Shown in pieces: positions 25,101 to 34,569 of a stretch of 64,000 nt of DNA (its first letter is position 1; each line of letters begins with the position of its first letter). The position numbers and the translations under genes were made by a program. The DNA is from Bolinopsis microptera (Eukaryota > Ctenophora > Tentaculata > Lobata > Bolinopsidae): NCBI RefSeq assembly GCF_026151205.1, contig NC_087082.1, forward strand, positions 8,067,908 to 8,131,907. The letters run 5' to 3'. Under the pieces are notes generated by a model. That model worked only from the letters and a program-made list of their open reading frames with translations. It did not search any database and was not told the origin of the DNA.

Positions 25101-28100
25101 GTCATTATAAATTCAATTATACAATAATATACATAATATTATATAATTGATAAGACTCAATAACTTTATCAGAGCTACTTTAGTAATAGTCCGGTACTGG
25201 TAGGTTTGCTATATTACATTGTTCCTCTCATTGTATTTGTTCTGAACAAGGTGTAATAACACCACTACTACACCACTACTTGTACTCCACTGCTAACCCC
25301 TGCGTTTAATCAGTAGCTGTCTGAGCTAATGTCACTGTGTATAACACCACTGTGAGCAACTATAACAGTGCCCCACTGTTAGTGTATTGTAGTGTCTTTC
25401 AGTATATGGTGTTAACATTAGAAGTAGTCATGGAGAAAACCATGTACTTCGAGGTGACCCGCTTGTGACTCGAATAGTTTCGGCTTTTTACAGCCATCCA
25501 CATTCCACAAGGGAGTATCACCTCAATAAATGTAATAGATTTGTAGTGTTGTAATTTGTTTTAAACTAATTACAACACTACAAATCTATTACATTTATTG
25601 TAAGATTCATCATATTACTTTGGGGTGACTGCAGCTACTAACCAACATCACTGATAACGTGTATTTTTCTCACAACGTAAACACACGCTCAAGACAACAT
25701 GGTCTTAACTACATTCCTCCACAGTATCATTGAAGTAGCAAGTTGGTACAATCAAGTTGGCAACTTATTAAACATTAATACTAAACTCAGTAACAAGATA
25801 AATACAGTGCGGGATACCTTCATACAATAAGCTTATCAAGTACCAGTACCAGTACCAGTACCAGTACCAGTACCAGTACCAGTACCAGTACCAGTACCAG
25901 TACCAGTACCAGTACCAGTACCAGTACCAGTAAAAACAAGTGTAATATTAATTAGACCTAGAGAGTGAAATAATTTGATGAGTAACTTAATATAACCCAA
26001 TATGGTAAAAGATGTTATGATGTTTTCTGAAAAAGGTGAGTAGAACTACAAAATACTTTCAACCTCATCAAAAATATAAATCCTGACCAAAGTTATGGGT
26101 CCTTGAAGGTCATGGCGTATATGTACGATCTTCATTGAAGTAGTCAGTAAAACAAGGACATGATACTATGTGTGGGGACTACGGACCCCATCATAACCCA
26201 TTTCAAATTTGCCGCCTGGTTACATAGCACTGAAATACAATATAATTCAATATACTAATTCAAAGCAATGTAATCATAGTACACACCAGCCCAGACGCTC
26301 AACATTTTCTTGGCAGACATAAACCTGGCAGGTATAAACTAACATGTTTACGTTTCAGTGCGACGAGCCTAAAGACGGGAATCTCTCAAATCCTTCTTTT
26401 CTTGACAGTTTCTGCAAACAGGAGGGTTTTATAGGCTGGTTCGATACATCCGCTAAACACAATATCAACGTGTCAGAGTCCGCCACCTTCTTAGTTAAAC
26501 ACGTGAGTTCTAAATGAGTTAAGTTCTATGACTTTTACCATTCAGCTTGAAAATTCGTTAGACCCATTCTGGACTGGCAGTGAAAAGAGTTATAGTCAGG
26601 ATGGTAGTCTAATAAAGGTAAAATCAGGCTACCTTGGTATAGCCACCCTGGTAATACAGCTAGTCTAGAATGAGAACACTCGCCAGGCTCGTTATGTACA
26701 GTCTATCCAGGGTGTACAGTTCGAAGGAAGTGATTCCCATAACACCCCTCTCAAACCCTCTTCAAGTTTTGAATAATGAAATAGTCTTTGTTTTTAAAGA
26801 AATTATTTAAATTCAGTGTTTTCGACAAAATAGACTCTGAATAAATAGAGCATTAAAAATATTCATCATATATGCAGTTCACATTTAAGAATAAATGTAA
26901 TTCCTGAAGGAGCAAGCTGCAGCCCAAACCTTGGTTCTGATCTCCTGCACAGAGCAACCATACTCCTTCCCAAACACGTCCACCTCCATCTCCCCGAACT
27001 GTGTAGCCCAGTCTCTACACAGCATACCCGGGTATAGTCCGTACACTGCTAGCGGGGTCTTTGTTAACAGGATATAGTTCATCCCAACTTTGTGAGACTC
27101 AACCTGGACCTTCTGGAGAACTGTTCGTTTGTATTGAGGCACTTTATTGTGGAGACTATCCTTGTAGAGACTCTCCTTGTGGAGACTATCCTTGTATATA
27201 CTCTCTTTGTGGAACCTTTCCTTTTGGAGACTCTCTTTGTGGAACCTTTCCTTTTGGAGACTCTCTTTGTGGAACCTTTCCTCCATCCAGTATGTGGTTC
27301 TCTCCTCTAGATCCTTACATTTGTCGTGGGCCAATCTTCCAGTTATGTGTTTATCTAAACAGGCCATGATTTGGGCTTTCAGCTCCGTGTTGTCCTCCGC
27401 GAAAGTGCTGTCCTCCAGGGACCTAGTAGTAGTAGTAGTCTCCTCCAGGGCCAGAGACGGCTCACAAATAACCTGGTGAATTAGGAGTAGGACCAAACTG
27501 AGAGACATGGCGTTCCCAGGGAGCGAATGTATAACTGCCACAAAATGTTACTCAAGGTAAAGTTTTAAAACGTTAAATGAGAAATCAATGTTCCACCTGC
27601 ACTGTGTAGTGTGTGGGGGCGTGTCTTTTTAGAGAACTATTTGAAATGACAGGTGTTATAATGGGAGGGGGGCTGGTATGTAGGGGGACATTGTTCTAAT
27701 TCCTTCTCTAAGGGATAATCTTAGATCATCTGGCCAATAACGCAGTCGTTATTTCGACTGTAAATCTTTTTAATTCGTGATTAAGCAGCTGAATATAAGT
27801 ATATAATTAGTAGCAATATCACCGTAACAGTCTCTCCTAGTTAACTTTATTACTGCAACTAATCTTCTCTGGATACTATTAGTGAGGTGGTTGATGGATG
27901 ACCTCAATGTAGATCGATCAAGAGACTAATTATTGTTCAGCAGCTGTCGGAGATCATGACGTTTTTCAACAAGCTGTGATGTTTCGTACGGGATTTAGGT
28001 TTTGGGCCGATCGAAGCACGAATATGAAACATAAGATTTTATCTCTGTCTAATCTCAGTAGTATAGTAGTACTGTAGTATAGCTCACGTTTTAGACTCTA

Positions 28101-31100
28101 CGGCGTGACACTCTACAGCAGCGTACAAAACAGGACTCTACGACGTGGAGATGTGATAAAACAGGACTCTACGGCGGCAAACAATTTTCCTATTTTCGAT
28201 AAAAATAGATCAAATTTTATATTTGGTCACTAGTCACTAGTCACAGGAAGCGTATTTTAAAAGTCAGTTTTTATCGCATCAAGAAAATATCCATCCCGAC
28301 CTAAGAAACAGCCGATGAAATTGTAACACTAACAAAACTAGTAAACACAACGGTATGACAACAAAACGACTGATAATGTTATTTTAATAATCTTTGAACG
28401 TGCACGAGCAACACCGTTACTAAGCAACTTTTAATTTTCACCGAATTTGCACGTGGGCGGTCACACATAAAACATTATGCCATTAACTGGGCCTGATTGG
28501 TTTCTACTTGCTAGGGTCGTTAAGACCCTCAACTCATCTGACAGGGTCGTTATCGTAATAAAATAACGATATGCAATCTGCATGTTTACGTTGTAGAGTC
28601 CTGTTTTGTACGGCGTCGCCGTAGATTCTCACGCCATAGAATCCCGGACCCATAATTGCTTGAGCTACGTAAAAACTTGAGATGTCATCATTTAACTTTA
28701 GAACTACCAATCAATTTTTTCCTTTTCACCCTTTTGAAAAAAGGCAATAGTGAAAGGTTACGAATGGAGGTTTTTGCAGAAAAACGTGGATTTTGAGAAC
28801 GAGATAGGTGGGTTTAAATATGTCGTGTGTCCTTCCTTCCGTTCGTCACCATGCAACGAAAAAGTTGGGCGCGCGCGAGGATTGCTTGCGGAGATGTGAT
28901 GTATAGATAGCCTGTGATCTATGAATGCGCGGCGCGACTATGTTTTAATGTATATGATGCATGTAATGTATAATATTACTATTACGTAATACGCCCAATT
29001 TGTACGTGGCACGCGTAGTGTATTGAGATACAAGTTACAGATACAAGTTAAGTTCTACGGCAATTGAACTGAATTTCAAGTGTTTCCCGTATTTGATGCA
29101 TAATTTATCAATATTATTATCATGAAGATTGAAGTGAGCTGATTGGAGCTTATACTTAAATTTATAGTAAATGTGAAATGGAAATCTAGCGTCCGCCAAA
29201 ACGAAACAACGGGCGCAATTCTTGTTACAGAATGAAGTTTAGGCAAATGGATTAAAAGTTATCCAAAAAGAACATCCTTGCAAGACTTTTGAAACACCCT
29301 GTATTATGTTAAATATTATAATTTATATGTTACATATTGGCAAGAGATTATTTATAATCCCAGGGAATAGTGATCGTGAAGGCGGTGAAGCCATTAACCT
29401 CTCCTATTCCAATGACCATAGTGCGTGATGAAGAATCACATCCTTTTCGAGGTGCTACTATTAAGCATTGTAATCTGTCCTGGGTGACTCCAGTTTAAAC
29501 AGATGACGTGCAACTAAACACTATGGATCTAGACAGGCAAAGGTCGATAAAAAACCGGGTGCGAGATGCTAGCAACTTCTCCTCTCTAAAAATTTGCTGC
29601 AGAAACATCACAAAGTAACAACAAGAAACGGTGTGTGGCTCCCTCTGCAAGGACGGATGATACCAGTATGAAGGTGGCGGGGCAAAGCCTAAGGGACCCC
29701 CGTGGCCAGATGAGTGTTGGGAGAACACGTCATTGTAGCAGATTTATTTCTCCACAGATCACCCATGTGGACTCCGACTCTAATAAGAAACAGCCAGCGA
29801 ATTATTCTAAAACAGGTCTTACATTTGGGACATGGAATGTATTATCTCTGACAAGTAGTTCAAGTCAGTTGTTCCAGCTATCAGAGAATATCTCTGAGTA
29901 TAAGTTGGACTTGCTGGGTATAACTGAGACCCATATGCCTGGTACAGGATCAGAGCTACTGGATAATGGCTCCTTACTTATTTATTCAGGGAGGACGGAC
30001 GGTATAAGAAGGCGAGGTGTCGGTCTTACCCTTTCAAAGAAGATTAAAAATTCATTAATTTCCTATCTACCAATATCTGACCGTTTGTTGAGTGCAAGGC
30101 TGCATAGTCAACACCTGAACATCTCTGTTGTTGTGGCATATGCGCCAACTGAGGGGGCTTCAGATAATGATAAGGATGAATTCTACCAGCAGTTGTCAAG
30201 TGCATTCGATGAGCTACCCCGACATGATCTAAAATTACTGCTCGGTGATCTTAATGCTAAGGTCACATCGGACTGCAGTTCTATGTCAGGTGTCATCGGT
30301 GGGCACTCGCTTCACAGCTCATCAAATGACAATGGTACCCGATTGTTGGACTTTTGCATTGCCCACCAACTTACCATCGGTGGCACTATGTTTCAGCAAA
30401 AGGATATACATAAAGGTACGTGGAGATCACCTAATGGTCGTACTGTAAACCAAATAGACCACATCTGTATCAGTAAGAAGTTTGGAGGCTCTTTGCTAAA
30501 TGTAAAAGTTTGTAGGGGGGCTGACATTGGGTCTGATCACTATTTGGTAAGAGCACGACTGAGAATGAAGCTTATGTCAGTGAAAAAGAAGCAGGAACGT
30601 AAGCTTGAGATTCCTGCTATTGAGCATCTGCGTGATCATTCACTTGTTTCCGAATACAATATTGTTCTGAGAAACAAATTTGACTGTTTGGAACCTGAGG
30701 TTGACCTGGAATCAATGTGGGACAACTTTAAGACAACTGTCCAACAAGTTTCCATGGAAATTCTTGGGCAAAGACCTCGTAAAAAGAAGGACAGGCACCA
30801 ATCTCAGAAGACAAAAGAATTATTGAAGAACCGTAAGGAATTTAAGCGTAAAGACCCTAATTCGAACGCTAACAGGTCAGAGTATTCTAGATTGAATAAG
30901 CTCTTTAAAAAAAGTAGCAAGATGGACGATAACAACTGGGCACGTAGAATGGCCAATGACTTGGAAGAAGCTGCGAGAAAAGGTCAGCAACGTGAGGTAT
31001 GGCAGAAGATCAATGTCATATCTGGAAAGAAGAAGAAGCAGTCAACTGCAGTTAGAGACGTATCTGGCCAGTTGATTGCCGACCCTCATGCCCAGAAAGA

Positions 31101-34100
31101 AAGGTGGAAAGAGCACTTCTCTAGGCTATTGAACCCTCCCCCGCAAGAGGCCAATATTTCTGACCTAGACAACATCCCTCCGCAACCCAGTTTTGACGAC
31201 CTTTCCGATTCGGATGAGGCTCCTACAAGAAACGAGATTGTTGATGCCCTCAAAAAACTCAAGAATCACAAAAGTCCAGGAGTGGATGGTATCACCAACG
31301 AGCAACTTAAGTATGGACAGGATGGATTGGTTGACCAACTAGTTGTGTTGTTCAAGAAAGTGTGGGAAGATGAGAAGATTCCTGAGGATTGGTCCAAAGG
31401 TGTTATTATTATCGTTGGAAAGAAAGGTGACACCTCTCATTGCGCTAACAACAGAGGCATTACATTAAGATCCACAGCCTCGAAGCTCCTGCAGATGATA
31501 CTCCTGCGGAGACTTAGCAATGGCATGGAAAAATTTCTCCGGGAGAATCAAAGTGGTTTTAGACAGAATCGCTCATGTATTGACCAGGTTTATTCACTCC
31601 GCTGTATTATACACCAATGCATTGAGTATAATATTCCTCTGTATATTAATTTTGTTGATTTCAAAGCAGCTTTTGATTCGATTGACAGGCAGTTCATTTG
31701 GAGAAGTATGCAGCACTACGGCTTACATGACAAGTACATTACAATTATGAAGGCGTTCTTTACTCACACAGTTAGTGCTGTTAGGGTCAATGGAGAGGTT
31801 ACAGGTTGGTTTGATGTCAACTCGGGAACTGGGCAAGGTGATATACAGGGACCACCAGTCTTCAACTTTTGTTTGAATTTTTCAGCATACCTTATGGAAC
31901 TAAACAAGGTCATTAGTAAGGGGGCTCTATTACAGCTGCCAGCCCCCGGGGTAGAAGAAAAACATCTCTTGGACACTGATTACGCTGATGACATGGCCAT
32001 GTTAGATAACTCAAAAGAAGGGCTGCAGGAAACCACTGACCTTCTCTGCAAATACAGTGCCTATGCGGGTCTGAAGATTAATGCTGGCAAAACACAGAGC
32101 ATGGTTGTCAGTAAAAGTGCATCGCAGAGGCCATATTCTAAAGACGACACTATGGACATCAGTGTGGAAGGTCTCCCAATACAGCAGGTCAGCAGTTTCA
32201 CTTACTTGGGCGCTATCATCAGTGGGAATGGAACAATTGACAAAGAACTGTCAGCTCGAATTCAAAAGGCCTCTGGGGCATTCTATCAGCTTAGCAGTAT
32301 ATGGTACAGTCGCAACATCAAGACACCAACTAAAATCAGGATATACAAAGCGGCTGTCCTCACTATACTGCTATATGGAAGTGAGGTATGGAATACCACT
32401 CAGACGCAGATGAAAAGAATCGAGGTGTTCCATCATAGATGTCTGAGAAGAATCCTGAAAATCAAATGGTTTTATCACGTATCTAATGCTGACGTACTTA
32501 AGCGGGCTAACATTGCCCCTGTTGATACTTTCGTACGAGCAGCTAGGCTCCGATGGTTTGGCCATGTGGTGAGGATGCCAGAAGAAAGAATTCCCAACTA
32601 TCTTCTGCACTGGATCCCAAAACATGGTAAAAGATCAAGAGGCAGACCTCGGAAAAACTGGTTGTCATGCGTCCGGGAGGATGCAGCAATCTTCACAGGT
32701 GTCGATAACATCACGATAGAAGATGCAGAACAACAAGCTACAGATAGGGTTCACTGGAGAGGTCTAATACACCGGAGAAAGGAGTTACTATGTGGTGCAG
32801 GCCACTCCAACGACTAGGAGGAGACCTTTTCAAGTACAAGTAAGTTACATATTACGATGCTTCTAATTTGAAAATAGCTGGTGATTCCGTGTATTGCGAC
32901 AAAGAGATAATGCTCTTTTTAGGTAAGGGAAATTCGTCCACATATTATGTAACATATTATTACATCACAGTATAAATTATGATATAACGTCTTCTACAAA
33001 TTTCTCTATAATTACCTATCTCATTGCATGTACAATATTCCACATTCCGTTCCTTCCTTACACTTTCACAGACATTAATTACATAAATCTAATAAACCCT
33101 CTTGAAATCCTATTTTTTTAATGATGTTTAATGAGGAGTCCTAACTCTCCTCACGTCCGTAAATGGAGTTTTCTTTGTATCATATTATGTGAGAATTACA
33201 TTAACATATATATATAATATGTTAATGTTAATGTTATATAATTACTATTGTGACGGTACATTAGAACTAGACAGAAACAAAGTGTGAAGGGCCTGAACAT
33301 TAATATATAATATATATATTATATATAATTATATATAATTATATATAATAACATAGCAGTATATATAATATATATATAGCAGTATATATAATATATAATA
33401 ACATAGCAGTATTCCGGAGGTCTTTATAATTCTCTCCGTGAATTACATCCCGAAAAGTTGTGAACACTGGTACCTGATAATATCCTGCAAGAGTTGCCAC
33501 AGTGTTTAGTGAGTGTTATCAGGACAGACTGTGAGTCACCGCAGACAGGGAAGTTTTATCTTACTATATATAGTCTATATCTTAGTCTATAGTCTATATC
33601 TTATAGTCTATATCTTAGTCTATATCTTACTATATATATATAAAGCGAGACGATAAATTTATCTGAACTGGTTCCACGGAATGAACAAGGAAACAAAGAC
33701 CAAGTTCGTGAAGTTTGACGTAGTTGAGTTCTACCCCTCAATAACGGAAGACCTGCTCGACAAAGCCATACAGTTCGCCATGCAGACCATCGAACTCAGC
33801 CCCAGGGATATTGAGATTATAAAGCACACAAAAAATGCGCTTCTCTTCCATAACGGCGATGTCTGGGAAAAGAAAAACAGGAATTTTTACGTCACTATGC
33901 GATTATACGATGGCGCCGAAACATGCAAACTAGTCGGCATATACATGCTCAACCACGAGCAATGATTGTTGGAACGAAATTTTGATCGGTTTGTGGTGAA
34001 TACTTTGTGTTTAAAGTTTTTTACATTGAAATCGGCTGCATCTTCGGTTGGAATGGATATTTTTGGATTCGATTAAAACTTTTTTTCAAAGAATACTACT

Positions 34101-34569
34101 AGCTTCCTCCATGTTACCACGGGTTTTCTAGTTATAGTTTAAAATGTGTATTATAGTATAAAATGTGCATTGTAGTATGAAATGTTTATTATAGCATAAA
34201 ATGTGTATTATAGTTGCTACTTTATTCTTAACTGAAGAATGAATACCCATCTTGGAAATGATCACCCTCTAGACTAGTGACGCTACATTTAAGGATGCTC
34301 TTGGATAAAAAATACGATTAATTTCATTCCACTTGTATCAGTATACGTAGTTTAGCAGGCTTTGACTGTACGTGTAAAAATTGTACATATTTTAAACCTA
34401 CAAATGTATTACTCCTGATTCTCACTTTATAACACCTGATACTCTGCAGATATTGGAGACGACAGAATCCATGAACCTACAATCTCCTCGCACAGATTCC
34501 GCGCTGAAAGTGGCAAATGGCCACGGAAATGGGCATGTAAAAGAAAAGAGCTCCAGTTGCTGCAGTTAG
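22030..34569 (+). CDS. RAB32: Rab32/38-type small GTPase, five exons (first exon missing)
   Basis: Five exons (22030-22152, 23150-23257, 23904-24056, 26359-26502, 34450-34569) join in phase 0 across GT-AG introns into 215 residues. Human Rab32 has about 225, so only a short N-terminal exon is missing. All GTPase motifs are present: GDLGVGKTS (P-loop), HYRATIGVDFAL (switch I), WDIAGQERFG (switch II), SNKCD split by an intron (G4) and DTSAK (G5). The protein ends SSSCCS, a double-cysteine prenylation motif. The Ile in WDIAGQE, where most Rabs have Thr, marks the Rab32/38 (and Rab29) group. Family members direct transport to lysosome-related organelles and act at mitochondria. An in-frame TAA at 22021-22023 shows that exon 22030 cannot start the protein. 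The last intron hosts an opposite-strand gene and an intact LINE. Confidence 0.93.
22650..22800. repeat. 31 bp tandem repeat in Rab intron
   Basis: About four copies of a unit with core AACAGTTAGTACCTTATTTT and TATATACCGAG. It lies within the first visible intron. Confidence 0.8.
23150..23257 (+). CDS. RAB32: Rab32/38 exon with switch II
   Basis: Acceptor CCTCATAG, donor GTCAGT. 36 residues from IGVDFALKVINWDEDT to WDIAGQERFGNMTR. This exon carries the Rab32/38-typical DIAGQE. Confidence 0.93.
23904..24056 (+). CDS. RAB32: Rab32/38 central exon
   Basis: Acceptor GCTCCCAG, donor GTACTA. 51 residues from VYYKEAVAAMIVFDCTR to CLLLSNK. The NK of the NKxD guanine-specificity motif ends this exon and CD begins the next. 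The donor is unusually close (12 nt) to a TTAA transposon. Confidence 0.93.
24068..24720 (+). mobile_element. 3'-truncated TTAA element in Rab intron
   Basis: Follows TTAA (24064-24067) and begins GGGTATACACCAAAAT. It aligns along its whole length with the left and central part of the complete element at 60597-61602 (shared ATGACCTCA, TTTCGGAAAAACACAA, GGAGAGGCTATAA, CAAAAAGTCAGTCAGGGAA, AACACCCTAAAATGCTTCC). The right inverted arm is missing; similarity stops at the TACATGAGTAATTGT tandem repeat. Confidence 0.85.
24705..24782. repeat. 15 bp tandem repeat (TTACATGAGTAATTG)n
   Basis: Five perfect copies directly at the broken end of the TTAA element. Confidence 0.9.
24783..25523. other. Intronic non-coding stretch
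   Basis: No gene seen. AT-rich sequence in the Rab intron. ATTGTGCGAGCGATG and AAAATCGAGTCTA (twice, about 24817-24852) are the only local repetition noted. Confidence 0.35.
25524..25600. repeat. Perfect 33 bp inverted repeat (hairpin)
   Basis: 25524-25556 is the exact reverse complement of 25568-25600, with an 11 nt spacer. Each arm starts CAATAAATGTAATAGATTTG, so an AATAAA is presented on both strands. One arm sequence (ACAAATCTATTACATTTATTG) recurs at about 56202-56221. Confidence 0.9.
25840..25933. repeat. Hexamer repeat (CCAGTA)n
   Basis: About 15 perfect copies in the Rab intron. Confidence 0.95.
26359..26502 (+). CDS. RAB32: Rab32/38 exon with G4/G5 motifs
   Basis: Acceptor GTTTCAG, donor GTGAGT. 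48 residues from CDEPKDGNLS through FCKQEGFIGWFDTSAK to FLVKH. WFDTSAK is the G5 loop; GFIGWF matches the Rab32 signature GFAGWF-like segment. Confidence 0.93.
26885..27508 (-). CDS. Predicted secreted protein with charged repeats, nested in Rab intron
   Basis: A single-exon ORF of 207 residues, starting at the ATG 27508-27506 because the longer frame upstream begins with GTG. Residues 1-15 (MSLSLVLLLIHQVIC) form a signal peptide, with cleavage probably just before EPSLA. A TTTTT tract follows. Residues 77-121 are a tandem repeat of ERFHKESLQK, degenerating to SIYKDSLHKE. The mature part has five cysteines (C50, C64, C164, C185, C199), suggesting disulfides in a secreted or lumenal protein. 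The C-terminal half reads as a folded domain (YILLTKTPLAVYGLYPG, CRDWATQFGEMEVDVFG). No family is recognised. It lies antisense inside the 7.9 kb last intron of the Rab gene. Open-frame length, signal peptide and periodicity support it being real; expression is unproven. Confidence 0.7.
   Translation of the reverse strand: MSLSLVLLLIHQVICEPSLALEETTTTTRSLEDSTFAEDNTELKAQIMACLDKHITGRLAHDKCKDLEERTTYWMEERFHKESLQKERFHKESLQKERFHKESIYKDSLHKESLYKDSLHNKVPQYKRTVLQKVQVESHKVGMNYILLTKTPLAVYGLYPGMLCRDWATQFGEMEVDVFGKEYGCSVQEIRTKVWAAACSFRNYIYS
27542..28096. other. Upstream region of the nested secreted-protein gene
   Basis: Would contain the minus-strand promoter of that gene. No clear TATA box was picked out. 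No other gene is seen. Confidence 0.3.
28097..28640. mobile_element. 544 bp MITE with about 45 bp terminal inverted repeats
   Basis: The left end TCTACGGCGTGACACTCTAC continues through GTACAAAACAGGACTCTAC. The right end is its imperfect reverse complement (GTAGAGTCCTGTTTTGTACG then CACGCCATAGA, ending 28640). ACAGGACTCTACG occurs twice on the left side (about 28130 and 28162). The interior (28240-28470) is related to 15920-16140. No ORF. Confidence 0.8.
28800..29306. mobile_element. Mariner-like 3' end fragment
   Basis: Ends CTTTTGAAACACCCTGTA at 29306, the complement of a TACAGGGTG mariner-type terminus. The inner part (AAGTTAAGTTCTACGGCAAT, ACGGGCGCAA) is shared with 38965-39090. No left end was found; it probably broke against the MITE that ends at 28640. 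Confidence 0.6.
29480..32860 (+). mobile_element. Nearly intact APE-type LINE (LINE D) in Rab intron
   Basis: Encloses the 1049-residue endonuclease/reverse transcriptase ORF with short flanks. The 5' flank contains an out-of-frame ATG frame (29523 onward) that stops after about 30 codons. The outer limits are not defined by target duplications and are approximate. Confidence 0.75.
29668..32817 (+). CDS. LINE endonuclease/reverse transcriptase polyprotein
   Basis: An uninterrupted ORF of 1049 residues from the first ATG (the frame is open back to a TAA at 29587). Residues about 50-300 are an APE endonuclease: GTWNVLSL, GITETHMPG, YAPTEG, LLLGDLNAKV (catalytic GDxN) and GSDHYLV. Residues about 500-800 are the reverse transcriptase: NHKSPGVDGITNEQL, SGFRQNRSCIDQ, NFVDFKAAFDSID, GTGQGDIQGPPVFNFCLN and DTDYADDMAML (active site YADD near residue 772). 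The tail has HRCLRRILKIKW, LRWFGHVVRMPEERIP and RGRPRKNWL, which are widespread at the ends of RTE-like and related LINE proteins. No frameshift or stop is present, so insertion was recent. It lies in the same orientation as the host Rab gene. The clade (RTE-like) is inference. Confidence 0.93.
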   Translation: MKVAGQSLRDPRGQMSVGRTRHCSRFISPQITHVDSDSNKKQPANYSKTGLTFGTWNVLSLTSSSSQLFQLSENISEYKLDLLGITETHMPGTGSELLDNGSLLIYSGRTDGIRRRGVGLTLSKKIKNSLISYLPISDRLLSARLHSQHLNISVVVAYAPTEGASDNDKDEFYQQLSSAFDELPRHDLKLLLGDLNAKVTSDCSSMSGVIGGHSLHSSSNDNGTRLLDFCIAHQLTIGGTMFQQKDIHKGTWRSPNGRTVNQIDHICISKKFGGSLLNVKVCRGADIGSDHYLVRARLRMKLMSVKKKQERKLEIPAIEHLRDHSLVSEYNIVLRNKFDCLEPEVDLESMWDNFKTTVQQVSMEILGQRPRKKKDRHQSQKTKELLKNRKEFKRKDPNSNANRSEYSRLNKLFKKSSKMDDNNWARRMANDLEEAARKGQQREVWQKINVISGKKKKQSTAVRDVSGQLIADPHAQKERWKEHFSRLLNPPPQEANISDLDNIPPQPSFDDLSDSDEAPTRNEIVDALKKLKNHKSPGVDGITNEQLKYGQDGLVDQLVVLFKKVWEDEKIPEDWSKGVIIIVGKKGDTSHCANNRGITLRSTASKLLQMILLRRLSNGMEKFLRENQSGFRQNRSCIDQVYSLRCIIHQCIEYNIPLYINFVDFKAAFDSIDRQFIWRSMQHYGLHDKYITIMKAFFTHTVSAVRVNGEVTGWFDVNSGTGQGDIQGPPVFNFCLNFSAYLMELNKVISKGALLQLPAPGVEEKHLLDTDYADDMAMLDNSKEGLQETTDLLCKYSAYAGLKINAGKTQSMVVSKSASQRPYSKDDTMDISVEGLPIQQVSSFTYLGAIISGNGTIDKELSARIQKASGAFYQLSSIWYSRNIKTPTKIRIYKAAVLTILLYGSEVWNTTQTQMKRIEVFHHRCLRRILKIKWFYHVSNADVLKRANIAPVDTFVRAARLRWFGHVVRMPEERIPNYLLHWIPKHGKRSRGRPRKNWLSCVREDAAIFTGVDNITIEDAEQQATDRVHWRGLIHRRKELLCGAGHSND
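32861..33680. repeat. AT-rich simple sequence
   Basis: TATATAAT-type tracts at about 33195-33410, including two copies of ATAACATAGCAGTATATATA, and a degenerate TAGTCTATATCTTA repeat at about 33560-33645. No gene seen. Confidence 0.7.
33681..33965 (+). pseudogene. Fragment of a reverse-transcriptase-like gene
   Basis: 94 residues with FVKFDVVEFYPSITEDLLDK near the start and GAETCKLVGIYMLN near the end. The FDVxxFYPSI pattern with a downstream DGAExCxLVG segment resembles the palm-domain start of a group of reverse transcriptases found in invertebrate genomes. The exact family (Penelope-like or other) is not secure. The segment between looks diverged and the ORF ends before any YxDD box, so this is a broken piece. 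It lies within the last Rab intron and just left of a dispersed repeat. Confidence 0.5.
33985..34145 (+). repeat. Dispersed repeat fragment
   Basis: About 150 bp matching the reverse complement of 15924-16060 (GTGTTTAAAG, AATCGGCTG, TGGATATTTTTGG, TAGCTTCCTCCATGTTACC). It directly follows the reverse-transcriptase-like fragment, so both may belong to one element. Confidence 0.65.
34450..34569 (+). CDS. RAB32: Rab32/38 last exon with prenylation tail
   Basis: Acceptor CTCTGCAG. Codes for ILETTESMNLQSPRTD, a hypervariable Gly/Asn/Lys tail, and the end KEKSSSCCS before TAG. FLVKH-ILE across the junction matches the Rab32 sequence type FLVEKIL. The tail cysteines are the expected geranylgeranylation site. 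Confidence 0.88.
   Translation: MLETTESMNLQSPRTDSALKVANGHGNGHVKEKSSSCCS

Noticed and set aside
27061-27479. Cys/Leu-rich plus-strand ORFs
   Set aside because: Shadows of the minus-strand secreted-protein gene, caused by its codon repeat.
31764-32625. Minus-strand ORFs within LINE D
   Set aside because: Overlap the intact LINE coding frame; shadows.
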